Of a stretch of DNA of 36,611 bases, positions 22,481 to 31,697 are shown piece after piece. The notes below the pieces were generated by a model. The model saw only the letters and a list, made by a program, of their open reading frames with translations, had not been told where the DNA came from and ran no database searches. Source of the stretch: Bacillus sanguinis (GTDB lineage Bacteria; Bacillota; Bacilli; Bacillales; Bacillaceae_G); NCBI RefSeq assembly GCF_018332475.1, contig NZ_BOQB01000162.1, positions 1 to 36,611 of the forward strand, in the 5' to 3' direction. A program made the position numbers and the translations under genes. How positions within the stretch are numbered: position 1 is the first letter of the stretch; each line of letters begins with the position of its first letter.

Positions 22481-23731
22481 TTAAGCCTCTAAATTTTGTC
22501 TTTGTTGCAATTCAAACTGCTTCTCACTTCTTCTGGCCATAAATAGATAACATAATACAGCACCAATTTCACAAAGAGCTATCACAACGCCCATCGGTAA
22601 TGCGGTGTTGCTTCCACCAATACCTACTAGAGGTGCAACAAGTGCTCCTGAAATGAACTGTAATAAGCCTAATAAAGCCGATGCTGTTCCTGCAGCTTGT
22701 TTCTGGTTTCTCATCGCTAATGAGAAACCAGTTGTTGATACAACCCCGACACTTGATACAACAAGAAATAACGAACATAAAACACCAATTAAACCTATTC
22801 CTAGTACGATTGTCAGTAATAAAGATAGGCCACCAACAGCTGCGATAATAATACCAGCAACGAATAATGTCTTCTCATTCACTTTCCCCGCTAAACGACC
22901 CGTAACCTGACTAGCAATAATAATACCGATACCGTTAATCGCAAAGAATAAGCTAAATTGCTGTGGTGAGGCTCCGTATATGTTCTGCAACACAAATGGT
23001 GATCCTGAAATGTATGCAAACATTGCCGCCGTTACTAGCCCTTGTGACAATGCATATCCCATAAACAAACGATCCTTTAACAGTTTTCCGTACGTCGCCA
23101 ATGTCCCTGACAAACCACCTGTTTCTCTTTCTTCAGGAGGTAATGTTTCACGTAATACGAAAGTAGCTGATATTAACATGAATACACTAATTGCCCCAAG
23201 AACGATGAAGACACCGCGCCATGTTGTGAACTGTAGTAATTGTCCACCGATAATCGGTGCCAAAATAGGCGCTGCTCCGTTTACTAACATAAGGAGCGAG
23301 AAAAACTTCGTCATTTCAGAACCTGAATACATGTCACGTACCATTGCACGTGATATAACAATCCCTGCTGATCCTGAAGCGCCTTGCAAGAAGCGCAATA
23401 ACACTAAACTCCAAATAGATGGCGCAACAGCACAAAGTAAAGAAGAAGCAACATAAATGATAAGAGCAATAATAAGAGGTTTGCGCCTTCCGTAAATATC
23501 ACTAATTGAACCGATGAATAATTGCCCTACTGAAAGCCCAAGTAAACAAGCTGTTAAGGTAAGCTGTGCAAGGGATGCACCTGTCTTTAAATCATCCGTT
23601 AATTTCGGTAAAGAAGGCAAATACATATCAATAGATAATGGCCCAATCGCCGTAAGTGTCCCTAGTACAAGAATCATCCATAACCTATTTGTCTTTACAG
23701 GTTTATATATTTCTTGATTAACTCCATTCAC
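22481..23731 (-). CDS. Bcr/CflA-family multidrug efflux MFS transporter
   Basis: This 12-span major facilitator antiporter of the DHA1 Bcr/CflA group is likely to export drugs or metabolites with proton exchange. In the 416-aa protein, the first span carries the family signature GPLSIDMYLPSLPKL (about residues 31-45). Motif A (GSISDIYGRRKPL) lies in loop 2-3, and motif C-like SGSAGIVISRAMVRDMYSG follows in span 5 and loop. The substrate is unknown. The gene is monocistronic with a strong terminator, and AAAGGGTGAACGG precedes the ATG. Confidence 0.9.
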   Translation of the reverse strand: MNGVNQEIYKPVKTNRLWMILVLGTLTAIGPLSIDMYLPSLPKLTDDLKTGASLAQLTLTACLLGLSVGQLFIGSISDIYGRRKPLIIALIIYVASSLLCAVAPSIWSLVLLRFLQGASGSAGIVISRAMVRDMYSGSEMTKFFSLLMLVNGAAPILAPIIGGQLLQFTTWRGVFIVLGAISVFMLISATFVLRETLPPEERETGGLSGTLATYGKLLKDRLFMGYALSQGLVTAAMFAYISGSPFVLQNIYGASPQQFSLFFAINGIGIIIASQVTGRLAGKVNEKTLFVAGIIIAAVGGLSLLLTIVLGIGLIGVLCSLFLVVSSVGVVSTTGFSLAMRNQKQAAGTASALLGLLQFISGALVAPLVGIGGSNTALPMGVVIALCEIGAVLCYLFMARRSEKQFELQQRQNLEA

Positions 23732-23834
23732 TTTTTCCGTTCACCCTTTCCTATAACCACTGAATCGTAACAATTATAGTTACAACATAAACATACGTCA
23801 AGTATAGTGCATTTTCCTGTTTCATACCGTAAAA

Positions 23835-23859
23835 AAAGCGATAGAAATTCTATCGCTTT
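23835..23859 (-). terminator. terminator of the large membrane protein gene
   Basis: AAAGCGATAG and CTATCGCTTT form a 10-bp stem around a 5-nt loop that overlaps the stop codon. On the minus strand it is followed by a T run. Confidence 0.88.
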
Positions 23860-25576
23860 ACTTTTTCAAATTGCTATTTGCAAATTTAGATACGGAAGAC
23901 ATCGCCTCTCCTGTATCTAAATACGTGATTTGAATCGGATCTCCCACTTCTGTAAACATAGCATATGGGAATTTCTTCACAGGTATCATAAATACTTTTT
24001 GTTCATTCTCTATTAGTACGTACACAATTGTATTTTCACCTGATTTTTCTTTATATACACGTTGTACAACGCCTTCTTTTTGTGCTTCTTTACCGTTTGA
24101 AGTCGGTCTAAATGAATCTCCACTTCCGCTCAGCGCATTTTTATAATTCTCAAGCGCTTCTTTTTGCGTCGAACCTGTTGCGAATATTTTCGCATTAGAA
24201 GCATAGATAACCGTGTGAGCACGTACTAATCCTCCGTCATCAATAACAGGGACAATCCAAGAAGGTTTACCGTACACATTATAAATAACCGGCATTGTTC
24301 CGTGCCATTTCTCTCTCTTAAAAGAATTATCCACTACTTCTGTAGCAGCTGAACCATCCATAATTCCCTTTACTTCTTTTCCGTTATAGTAATACAACTT
24401 ACCTGTACGCGCATCGATAAGCGAGTAACCTAACGCAGAATCTACTCCTTCTTTCGGAGAGGTGAAATCAGTAAAGTAATATAGCGTTCCATCCTTACCG
24501 AAGATTGGTGTAACTCCTTCTTTCGTTCCCCACTCAGTCGGAATCTTCATATCAGTTTGCGAGAATTTCGTATTCCAAAATCCGTGAATATATTTACCGA
24601 AATACGTATTTAACGTAGATGCGGTCTCGTGATTTAATACGCCATCAACGAATTTAGGTGCCTTTCCTTTGTCGTATCTTTTCACTTCACCTGTTTGTGC
24701 ATCTACTACTACAACACCCTCTACCTCAAATCCAGATCTTCCTGAAATAAATTCTCCATACGTCATTGTATAATACGGTTTCCCTTTATCATCAACTTCG
24801 AATTTAGGTTTCCCTTTAAAAATTAAATCCGGTTCTGCTTTTCGAACGACACGTTCTAGTTTATTACCAAAAAACATGCTCGGCACATATTTCATTTTAT
24901 AACCAAGATGCAGTTTCGCTTCCGCATCAGGATTCGTACCTGACATCGTTACGTACCCTGGAATTGTCTCCGCTTTACGTGCTTTAAAAAAGCCTGAAAC
25001 TTCAATCGGTGCTACATATAAAGCCTCACCATTTACCATTTGTGGTGTTAATTCTCCTAGCTCAAAATAAGCTACTTTCGGAATATCCCCAAATACTTTT
25101 TTCATCTTATTCTCCGCTGTCTTTGGCGGCACTGTAAACGGCTGATCATTTTCAGTAAATGGCTCTGAAATATCTTTCTCTACCTTTACAACAGAATCAT
25201 ATTTCGTTTGCGAGATTACTATATCGTGCAAATAACCAAAATAGCCGTAACTTGCGAGTAAAACAAACATTAGAAGTCCCTTTAACGTACCTTCTAATTT
25301 CCCTATTTGATTTTGTGAAAATAAAACAAGCCCAATTAAAACTGCTACTGCAACAGAATAATGAGTAAGAATCGAATCTGCTCGATCATCAATTAGCCAA
25401 ATATATTCATAGATTGCAATACCTATCCAAAATAAAACAGGAATAACTAAAATGGATGATTTCTTACCCTTTACAACCTTCTCATCCCCTTTCTTATCCA
25501 CTGCTCGAAGTTTACTACCGCTTCTTGTCCATGGAATCAAAAACAAAGTGAGAATAGCTAAAATTAAAAATTTCAT
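23858..25576 (-). CDS. large membrane protein with extracytoplasmic domain, unknown function
   Basis: I do not recognise a characterised family. About 572 aa start with four hydrophobic segments (roughly residues 2-15, 42-60, 68-85, 95-115). A long soluble part, probably outside the cell, follows. It contains repeated beta-rich motifs that resemble PepSY-like sheets: YGEFISGRSGFEVEGVVVVD, GYSLIDARTGKLYYYNGKEV, and IPVIYNVYG-like strands. The C-terminal 70 residues look like a small OB- or SH3-type barrel (VQRVYKEKSGENTIVYVLIE). No catalytic motif is evident. I placed the start at the ATG at 25576; TTG codons at 25579 and 25585 are also possible behind AAAAGGGG. The gene is monocistronic. Confidence 0.75.
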   Translation of the reverse strand: MKFLILAILTLFLIPWTRSGSKLRAVDKKGDEKVVKGKKSSILVIPVLFWIGIAIYEYIWLIDDRADSILTHYSVAVAVLIGLVLFSQNQIGKLEGTLKGLLMFVLLASYGYFGYLHDIVISQTKYDSVVKVEKDISEPFTENDQPFTVPPKTAENKMKKVFGDIPKVAYFELGELTPQMVNGEALYVAPIEVSGFFKARKAETIPGYVTMSGTNPDAEAKLHLGYKMKYVPSMFFGNKLERVVRKAEPDLIFKGKPKFEVDDKGKPYYTMTYGEFISGRSGFEVEGVVVVDAQTGEVKRYDKGKAPKFVDGVLNHETASTLNTYFGKYIHGFWNTKFSQTDMKIPTEWGTKEGVTPIFGKDGTLYYFTDFTSPKEGVDSALGYSLIDARTGKLYYYNGKEVKGIMDGSAATEVVDNSFKREKWHGTMPVIYNVYGKPSWIVPVIDDGGLVRAHTVIYASNAKIFATGSTQKEALENYKNALSGSGDSFRPTSNGKEAQKEGVVQRVYKEKSGENTIVYVLIENEQKVFMIPVKKFPYAMFTEVGDPIQITYLDTGEAMSSVSKFANSNLKK

Positions 25577-25654
25577 CAAAGGCAATGTCCCCTTTTCTTT
25601 TGTCTTCCCTTTTAGTATAACAAATAAAGGGTATTCAGGTAAAAATGGGGATGA

Positions 25655-26188
25655 TTATATTTTTTTACTACTTAATACAACTCCGCTCACTACATATAAG
25701 ATAGATGCAATATAAAAAATCGTACCAATCGTAAAGAAATCTACTAAATATCCCGTTGCAATAATTGCTACTGCTCCTCCAATCGATGTCCACACATGAT
25801 ATTTTCCAATCTCATAACCAGCATTTTCTTGCACAACCTTTCGTGCTAACGACGTCTTCTCTGTATTACGCTGCACAGCACCTAAAACCCCCATTACAAT
25901 TTGAAGAATATACACATGCCAGACTTCCGTGGCAATCGGGAAACAAAGCATTAATACTGCCATGGACCAAGCATATATAATTAATAATTTCCGATCACCT
26001 ACTCGGTCAGACACCTTTCCTACTACCGGATATACAAGTGCTGAAGTTAAAGCGAATAAGCCATACGCCCAACCAAATTGCGAGAAGCTATTCCCAACGT
26101 TTCGAAGCAATAGTATATAAAAAGGAAACACCATACTTCCCGCCATCATAATTATGCTTTGTGAGGCTACAAATCTTCTATATGTCAT
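25655..26188 (-). CDS. half-size MFS transporter (six spans)
   Basis: This 177-aa protein has about six membrane spans and only one MFS half. It includes motif A as GKVSDRVGDRK (about residues 57-67). Typical MFS proteins have 12 spans and about 400 residues. The frame ends in SSKKI before the next gene, and no second half lies downstream. The ATG overlaps the stop of the upstream FAD oxidase gene as ATGA (26185-26188), so translation is coupled. It may dimerise to make a complete carrier, or it may be a stable truncation. The tight coupling argues that it is still expressed. Confidence 0.75.
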   Translation of the reverse strand: MTYRRFVASQSIIMMAGSMVFPFYILLLRNVGNSFSQFGWAYGLFALTSALVYPVVGKVSDRVGDRKLLIIYAWSMAVLMLCFPIATEVWHVYILQIVMGVLGAVQRNTEKTSLARKVVQENAGYEIGKYHVWTSIGGAVAIIATGYLVDFFTIGTIFYIASILYVVSGVVLSSKKI

Positions 26189-27621
26189 TTGCTATACTCC
26201 TTATAAAATAAATTCACAAACCTTTCCTCTGGGTCTACTTCCTTCTTCTTCTGAAAGAATTCTTCTATGCGAGGATATGCTTTCTTTAGTTGCTCTTTTT
26301 CTGGGTAAGAATAATACGGTAAATAATAACTTCCATTATGCTTCAAAGTAACATCAATCATCTTCTGAATGACCACTTTTGTTTTCTTTATTTCATCCCC
26401 TGAGCGCCCTTGATTAATTAAAAGCACAAGTGCAAACATATCATCTTTCGCATAAGATAGTACCGCATTCTCATTCTTTTCTACATAGCGGATTGTAATA
26501 TTAAGAAGGTTTAATTCCTCTTCATTCAAAACACTTCGCAAGTCATCTATATATGCTGTAAAACTACCTATCGGTACGAAATACTCCTGTAAAACCTCGG
26601 CCAAATTTGGATTTTCATATTCCATAAAAGCACTATCTGACCTCATAACATTATTTCGCGTCTCATACTTTCCATCTGTACGTTCAAAATAACTTCTTTG
26701 TATATCCCAAAACGTATTCTTTCCCCAATCACTATATCGTGATAAACCGAGTAAAAATTTTGGTGCAGCTATAATATTTTCTTCTTTTAATTTACTGTAC
26801 TCTTCCCTCATATTTTGATTTTCCACCAATGTATAATCTGTCACATACATCTCTTTTAAAAGTGAATGTGGGGCAACAGAAATACGTGCTAAGTGCATAC
26901 GTATATTCTCGTCCCTTCGCACTTTATTCTTAAAATATGAAGCGTATTCTTTATAATCTAGTACCTTCGTATGCGCTTCATACAATTCATCATCTGTTAA
27001 CTTTAGCGTCACATCTAAAATAACGCCAAACAATCCGTATCCCCCAATTACATACGGAAACAGATCAGCATTTTCTTCTCTACTTACATTACGCACCGTA
27101 CCATCTGCCATTAACAACCTAAACGACTCTACTGTATCAATCAATGCCTCATGACGAATATCACGCCCATGTACATTTACACTTAATGAACCACCAACAG
27201 TAAAAATATTTTGAGATTGCATGACTTGAACCGCAAGACCATATGGATTGATTTTCCTTTGAATGTCATTCCATGTGACACCGCTTTGCACCCTAATCCT
27301 CTTCTTCTCCGGATCAAATTCTAATATTTTATTATACCCCTTCATATCAAGCATCGTGCCGTTCGGATAATATGTCTGCCCTCCTTGGCTATGTTGCATA
27401 CCTGCAATGGAAATTTTCTCCCCGGAAGTATTTGCATCTTGCACTACCTGTTTTAATGAACTTTCATCCTCAGCATTTTCCACACGTTTAATTTTCGTTG
27501 GAAGTAACTTTCCTACATCGCTCATAATAGGATGATCTAGTTTCTCTTTATATGTATTTATAGATGTCGCAAGCAAAACTATATAAGCTCCGATGACCAC
27601 CGCTATCTTTCTTTTTTTCAA
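26185..27621 (-). CDS. membrane-anchored FAD-binding oxidoreductase (FAD_binding_4 family)
   Basis: This is a flavoprotein oxidase or dehydrogenase of the vanillyl-alcohol-oxidase/aldonolactone-oxidase fold; its substrate is unknown. I chose the TTG at 27621, preceded by GAGGAGAGTG, which gives 478 aa beginning MKKRKIAVVIGAYIVLLATS, an N-terminal anchor. The FAD domain includes SIAGMQHSQGGQT, where the histidine is at the position that often holds FAD covalently. It also has RVQSGVTWNDIQRKI and IFTVGGSLSVNVHGRD. The C-terminal half has the substrate-domain feel of this family but no recognised signature. The downstream half-MFS gene overlaps by 4 nt, which suggests the enzyme and carrier act on the same compound. 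Confidence 0.85.
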   Translation of the reverse strand: MKKRKIAVVIGAYIVLLATSINTYKEKLDHPIMSDVGKLLPTKIKRVENAEDESSLKQVVQDANTSGEKISIAGMQHSQGGQTYYPNGTMLDMKGYNKILEFDPEKKRIRVQSGVTWNDIQRKINPYGLAVQVMQSQNIFTVGGSLSVNVHGRDIRHEALIDTVESFRLLMADGTVRNVSREENADLFPYVIGGYGLFGVILDVTLKLTDDELYEAHTKVLDYKEYASYFKNKVRRDENIRMHLARISVAPHSLLKEMYVTDYTLVENQNMREEYSKLKEENIIAAPKFLLGLSRYSDWGKNTFWDIQRSYFERTDGKYETRNNVMRSDSAFMEYENPNLAEVLQEYFVPIGSFTAYIDDLRSVLNEEELNLLNITIRYVEKNENAVLSYAKDDMFALVLLINQGRSGDEIKKTKVVIQKMIDVTLKHNGSYYLPYYSYPEKEQLKKAYPRIEEFFQKKKEVDPEERFVNLFYKEYSK

Positions 27622-27689
27622 ATGACACTCTCCTCTTCTACAGTTTTTCCTCTTCATATTGTACCTATTTTCCTATGAAGAGAGTATAA

Positions 27690-27724
27690 AAAAGAGGGGG
27701 TACCTTATTTTAGGTCCCCCCTCA
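27690..27724 (-). terminator. terminator of the lipoprotein gene
   Basis: GAGGGGGTACCT and AGGTCCCCCCTC form an imperfect stem (one T-C irregularity) around TATTTT. On the minus strand a TTTTTT run follows. Confidence 0.85.
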
Positions 27725-27733
27725 TCAAAACTG

Positions 27734-28498
27734 TTACTTTGCTGCTGGCAATTGTATTGGGTCAAACTTTTCGTACGACGTATATTTTGCGTTCGTAATA
27801 ATGTGTGCTTTATCCTTGCCGTTACTACTCATAATCATGTCTATCTTTGCTGATTCATATTTAAAATCTTTTGTAATAATATACTCTGCATCCACTTCTT
27901 CTATCTTCGCATTTTGTGCTTGTAACATTTTCTTCTGCGTTTCATCCATGCTAGTTAACATACTTTCTGTTTCTTGCCCTTTTAATGTAAATTTCAGTTT
28001 ATATTTATCTCCGCTTTTCTCCATCTTCATTTTATCTAAAACTACTGCTGGTACTTCTAAATTATCTATAATATCTTGAGTTGCTTTCATTCCACCAGCG
28101 TTTAACTGCTCCTCTGGTACGGTTATAACTTCTCCTGTAGTAGGGTTTTTCACCTCACCAGCAACTTTACCATTCACAGTATACACTACAACATCTGTAC
28201 CAGAAATATTCATTTCAGAACGAGAATTCTTTGTCTTTGGCTCTAATTGCATCTTAGCCTTTACTATATCCATCTCTGTTCCTTCAGCTTTTATCCCTAC
28301 ATCATATGTCATCGTTACATGTTCTTCATTTTTAAAAGCTTCGTTCGTTTTCTTGAAAACATCCTTCGCCGTTAATTCCTTTTCTTTTTGAACTGATTCT
28401 TTTTTCGGCTCATCCGTCTTTGCTGTTTTCTCATTACTACACCCTACCCCTAGACTGATTGCAAGCACTAAACTTGAAACAAAAATAATTTTTTTCAT
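27734..28498 (-). CDS. LppX/DUF6612-like lipoprotein
   Basis: This 254-aa secreted lipoprotein has lipobox LGVGC (C20) and a charged linker. The mature domain begins TAKDVFKKTNEAFKNEEHVT and alternates beta strands (VTMTYDVGIKAEGTEMDIVK, YKLKFTLKGQETESMLTSMD). That gives the U-shaped beta/alpha half-barrel pattern of LolA/LppX-type proteins, and in Bacillus such genes are often labelled DUF6612. A lipid- or hydrophobe-carrying role is possible, but it is family-based inference. GGGGGCGACATT precedes the ATG. The gene is monocistronic with its own terminator. Confidence 0.75.
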   Translation of the reverse strand: MKKIIFVSSLVLAISLGVGCSNEKTAKTDEPKKESVQKEKELTAKDVFKKTNEAFKNEEHVTMTYDVGIKAEGTEMDIVKAKMQLEPKTKNSRSEMNISGTDVVVYTVNGKVAGEVKNPTTGEVITVPEEQLNAGGMKATQDIIDNLEVPAVVLDKMKMEKSGDKYKLKFTLKGQETESMLTSMDETQKKMLQAQNAKIEEVDAEYIITKDFKYESAKIDMIMSSNGKDKAHIITNAKYTSYEKFDPIQLPAAK

Positions 28499-28642
28499 AA
28501 TGTCGCCCCCTTTCCAAAAATAATATCACCTCTTTTCCTATGAAATCCATATAATTTTCAATCTATACTCGCTATATAGCGACATGTTTAATGAAGATCT
28601 TAAATATGATGTAAATAACAACACTCATTTCAGGAGGTCATT

Positions 28643-29551
28643 ATGAAGGCGATTATTTGCACACAGTATGGACCACCTAACGTTCTTCAACTTCAAAATA
28701 TAGAGAAACCTACACCTAAAAAGAACGAAGTATTAGTTAAAATTCACGCAACAAGTGTATCGACTGGAGATTGTAGAATACGCGGATTTAATAGCCCTCT
28801 ATTATTTTGGATTCCTATGCGGATCATATTAGGTTTTAGAAAACCGAGAAAGCCTATACTCGGTGTAGAGTTATCCGGTGAAATCGAAGAAATAGGAACA
28901 GATGTAACTCAATTTAAAAAAGGAGATCAAATTTTTGCATTAACAGAGCTTAATGTCGGTGGTTATGCAGAATATACATGTGTACATGAAAGTGGATTAG
29001 TAGCATTAAAACCTACCAATGTAACGTATGAGGAAGCAGCAGTTATTCCCTTTGGCGCAACTTCGGCACTACACTTCCTAAGAAAGGCCCGTATAAAAAG
29101 GGGGCAACAAGTTCTCATATATGGTGCCTCTGGATCAGTAGGAACAGCTGCTGTACAACTTGCGAAATATTTCGGCGTGACCGTTACGGCTGTTTGTAGT
29201 CATTCAAATTTTGAACTCGTTCAATCTTTAGGGGCTGACAAAGTAATCGATTATACGAAAGAAGATTTTACTAAGCGGCGCGAGCGTTACGATATTATAT
29301 TTGATGCAGTTGGGAAGTATAAAAAATCCCTTTGTACAAATACATTAACACCCAATGGAAAATATGTATCTGTTAATGGAATGATGGCAAAGGTAAGTAA
29401 AGAGGATATGATTCTACTAAAAGAACTAACTGAAACAGAACGTTTAAAACCTGTTATTGATAGAACTTACCGCTTAGAAGAAATTGCTGAAGCTCATATG
29501 TATGTGGAAAAGGGACATAAGAAAGGTAACGTTTCGATTACCTTAAAATAA
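28643..29551 (+). CDS. NAD(P)H-dependent MDR oxidoreductase (quinone oxidoreductase-like)
   Basis: This 302-aa medium-chain dehydrogenase/reductase has a GroES-like N-terminal fold (KPTPKKNEVLVKIHATSVST, GVELSGEIEEIG) and a Rossmann domain with the nucleotide motif LIYGASGSVGTAAVQLAKYF. The zinc ligands of classical alcohol dehydrogenases are absent, as in zeta-crystallin-type reductases. Enones or quinones are the usual substrates of that group, and the actual one is unknown. AGGAGGTCATT precedes the ATG. The gene stands alone, upstream of the met promoter. Confidence 0.88.
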   Translation: MKAIICTQYGPPNVLQLQNIEKPTPKKNEVLVKIHATSVSTGDCRIRGFNSPLLFWIPMRIILGFRKPRKPILGVELSGEIEEIGTDVTQFKKGDQIFALTELNVGGYAEYTCVHESGLVALKPTNVTYEEAAVIPFGATSALHFLRKARIKRGQQVLIYGASGSVGTAAVQLAKYFGVTVTAVCSHSNFELVQSLGADKVIDYTKEDFTKRRERYDIIFDAVGKYKKSLCTNTLTPNGKYVSVNGMMAKVSKEDMILLKELTETERLKPVIDRTYRLEEIAEAHMYVEKGHKKGNVSITLK

Positions 29552-29571
29552 AATATATTCAGAAAATAACA

Positions 29572-29600
29572 TTGACAATTCTTTTTGTAAGATTTACTAT
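29572..29600 (+). promoter_or_regulatory. sigma-A promoter of metQNI
   Basis: TTGACA (29572-29577) and TACTAT (29595-29600) are separated by 17 bp. They lie about 30 nt before the S-box riboswitch. Confidence 0.8.
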
Positions 29601-29631
29601 TAATACCATATTAAAAAACTACATACACAAA

Positions 29632-29804
29632 CTCTTATCAAGAGTGGCGGAGGGACTGGCCCGATGATGCCCGGCAACCGAGCTTATGACGTATAAGCTA
29701 AGGTGCTAATTCCTGCAAAACGAGTTTTCGTTTTGGCAGATAAGAGAGGATCCTATTTTGTCTATTCGGCACCTCTCTTGTTTTTGAGAGGTGCTTTTTA
29801 TTTT
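29632..29804 (+). ncRNA. SAM-I (S-box) riboswitch of metQNI
   Basis: P1 pairs CTCTTATC (29632-29639) with GATAAGAG (29739-29746). The core shows AGAGTGGCGGAGGGACTGGC, GATGATGCCCGGCAACCG and AAGGTGCTAATTCCTGC. The terminator GCACCTCTC (29769-29777) / GAGAGGTGC (29786-29794) is followed by TTTTTATTTT. Confidence 0.96.
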
Positions 29805-29831
29805 GGAACGTATATGAAGGGGGAACTATAG

Positions 29832-30644
29832 ATGAAAAAAGTATTATTAAGCATTGTAAGTGGAGCGGTATTATTGTTAGGTGCATGTGGTGCTAATTCC
29901 GATAAAGAGGTAAAAGCATTAGATGAGAAAAAGATTACTGTCGGTGTAACTGGCGGACCACATGAACAAATTTTTGAAAAGGTGAAAGAAGTAGCAGCGA
30001 AAGACGGTCTCGAGATTGATGTAAAGGTATTTAATGATTATGTAGCACCAAACGTATCTTTAGATGAAAAAAGCCTCGATGTAAATAGCTATCAAACGAA
30101 ATCATATTTAGACGTATTTAAAGCTGAACGCAATATGAAATTAACTGAAGTATTTTCAACAGTAACATTCCCTATGGGTGTATATTCTAAAAGCTTAAAA
30201 GATATAAAAGACTTAAAAGAGGGCGATGCGATTGCTGTACCAAATGATCCAACGAATGAACTTCGAGCTTTAAAGCTATTTGAAAAAGCAGGTGTTTTAA
30301 AAGTGGATCCAAAGGCTACAGAAAAAGCGACTGCGAAAGATGTAATTGAAAATCCGAAAAATTTAAAAATTGTTGAATTAGAGGCATCTCAATTACCGAC
30401 ACAACTAAGTGAAGTGAAAGCAGCTGCAATTAATACAAACTTTGCATTAGGTGCAAAATTAAGCCCTGCGAAAGATTCTATCTTCCGTGAAGGAAAAGAT
30501 TCACCATATGTGAACTGGGTTGTTGTTCGTACTGAAAATAAAGATGATGCTGTTGTAAATAAATTAAAGAAAGCTTATCAATCTAAAGAAGTAAAAGAAT
30601 TTATCGAGAAAAAATTTGATGGTTCTGTTTTACCGTCTTGGTAG
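29832..30644 (+). CDS. metQ: methionine-binding lipoprotein MetQ
   Basis: This protein captures D/L-methionine for the MetNI importer. The 270-aa NlpA-family lipoprotein has lipobox LLGAC (C20). The NlpA pattern follows: KKITVGVTGGPHEQIFEKVK, then FNDYVAPNVSLDEKSLDVNS, where SYQTKSYLD follows, and FPMGVYSKSLKDIKDLKEGD. GNxF-like terminal residues SPYVNWVVVR close the fold. GAAGGGGGAACTATAG precedes the ATG. It is first in the operon (Q-N-I order, unlike the N-I-Q order common elsewhere) and sits behind the SAM-I riboswitch. Confidence 0.95.
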   Translation: MKKVLLSIVSGAVLLLGACGANSDKEVKALDEKKITVGVTGGPHEQIFEKVKEVAAKDGLEIDVKVFNDYVAPNVSLDEKSLDVNSYQTKSYLDVFKAERNMKLTEVFSTVTFPMGVYSKSLKDIKDLKEGDAIAVPNDPTNELRALKLFEKAGVLKVDPKATEKATAKDVIENPKNLKIVELEASQLPTQLSEVKAAAINTNFALGAKLSPAKDSIFREGKDSPYVNWVVVRTENKDDAVVNKLKKAYQSKEVKEFIEKKFDGSVLPSW

Positions 30645-30656
30645 GAGCTGACTATA

Positions 30657-31697
30657 ATGATCGAATTAAAAAATATTTCCAAAGTATTTTCAACAAAAAA
30701 GGGGAATGTCGAAGCTCTTAAGTCAACTTCTATTAAAGTGGCAAAGGGCGAAGTATTTGGAATCATCGGATATAGCGGTGCTGGTAAAAGTACATTAATC
30801 CGCTGTGTAAATTTATTAGAAAAACCAACAACAGGAAATATCATTGTAAACAATCAAGACTTAACAACTTTATCGGCAAAAGAACTAGCAAAAGCAAGAC
30901 AAAAAATCGGAATGATTTTTCAAGGATTTAATTTACTTAAAACTGTTACCGTCTATGAAAATATCGCATTACCGTTACGCCTTGCTGGCATTCCAAAAAC
31001 AGAAATTGAAAAAAGAGTAGAAAAGTATTTACGCATTGTCGATCTTTTTAATCGAAAAGATGCATATCCGAGTGAACTTTCTGGTGGCCAGAAACAACGT
31101 GTTGCGATTGCTCGTGCACTATCACATGAACCTGAAGTGTTATTAAGTGATGAAGCAACGAGTGCATTAGATCCAGAAACAACCGATTCCATTCTTGATT
31201 TGCTATTAAAGATTAACGAAGAAATCGGAATTACGATTTTACTCATTACACATGAAATGAATGTCATCCAGCGTATATGTGACCGCGTTGCTGTTATGGA
31301 ACATGGATCTGTAGTCGAAAGCGGAACTGTAAAAGATATTTTCACAAACCCACAACATGTAACAACGAAGAAATTTGTAAATAGCGCATTTGCAGCGAAA
31401 ATTCCAGAAGAAGTACAAAAAGAACTACAGACTACTGGTGAAATTGTAACACTTTCTTTTATAGGACATTCTTCAGGTGAGCCAGCATTAGCTGTCGCTA
31501 CGAAACGTTTCCAAGTATATCCGAATATTTTGTCCGGTAATATTACACAGTTAAAACATGAGGCATATGGGAAACTTGTCGTTCATATGCAGGGTGAAAA
31601 AAATGAGGTAAACCGTGCTTTATCATTTTTACAAGAGCAAGGAATCATCGTAGAAGGAGGTAGAACAGACTATGGGAAACAAGTCCTTTTTGGATGA
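30657..31697 (+). CDS. metN: methionine ABC transporter ATPase MetN
   Basis: This ATPase drives methionine uptake. The 346-aa protein carries Walker A GYSGAGKST (residues 38-46), Q-loop MIFQGFNLL, signature LSGGQKQRVAIARAL, Walker B VLLSDEATSALD and H-loop ITHEMNV. The C-terminal NIL domain (about 265-346) binds methionine and gives transinhibition in the E. coli homolog. TAGGAGCTGACTATA precedes the ATG, 12 nt after metQ. Its 3' end overlaps metI by 26 nt. Confidence 0.95.
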   Translation: MIELKNISKVFSTKKGNVEALKSTSIKVAKGEVFGIIGYSGAGKSTLIRCVNLLEKPTTGNIIVNNQDLTTLSAKELAKARQKIGMIFQGFNLLKTVTVYENIALPLRLAGIPKTEIEKRVEKYLRIVDLFNRKDAYPSELSGGQKQRVAIARALSHEPEVLLSDEATSALDPETTDSILDLLLKINEEIGITILLITHEMNVIQRICDRVAVMEHGSVVESGTVKDIFTNPQHVTTKKFVNSAFAAKIPEEVQKELQTTGEIVTLSFIGHSSGEPALAVATKRFQVYPNILSGNITQLKHEAYGKLVVHMQGEKNEVNRALSFLQEQGIIVEGGRTDYGKQVLFG

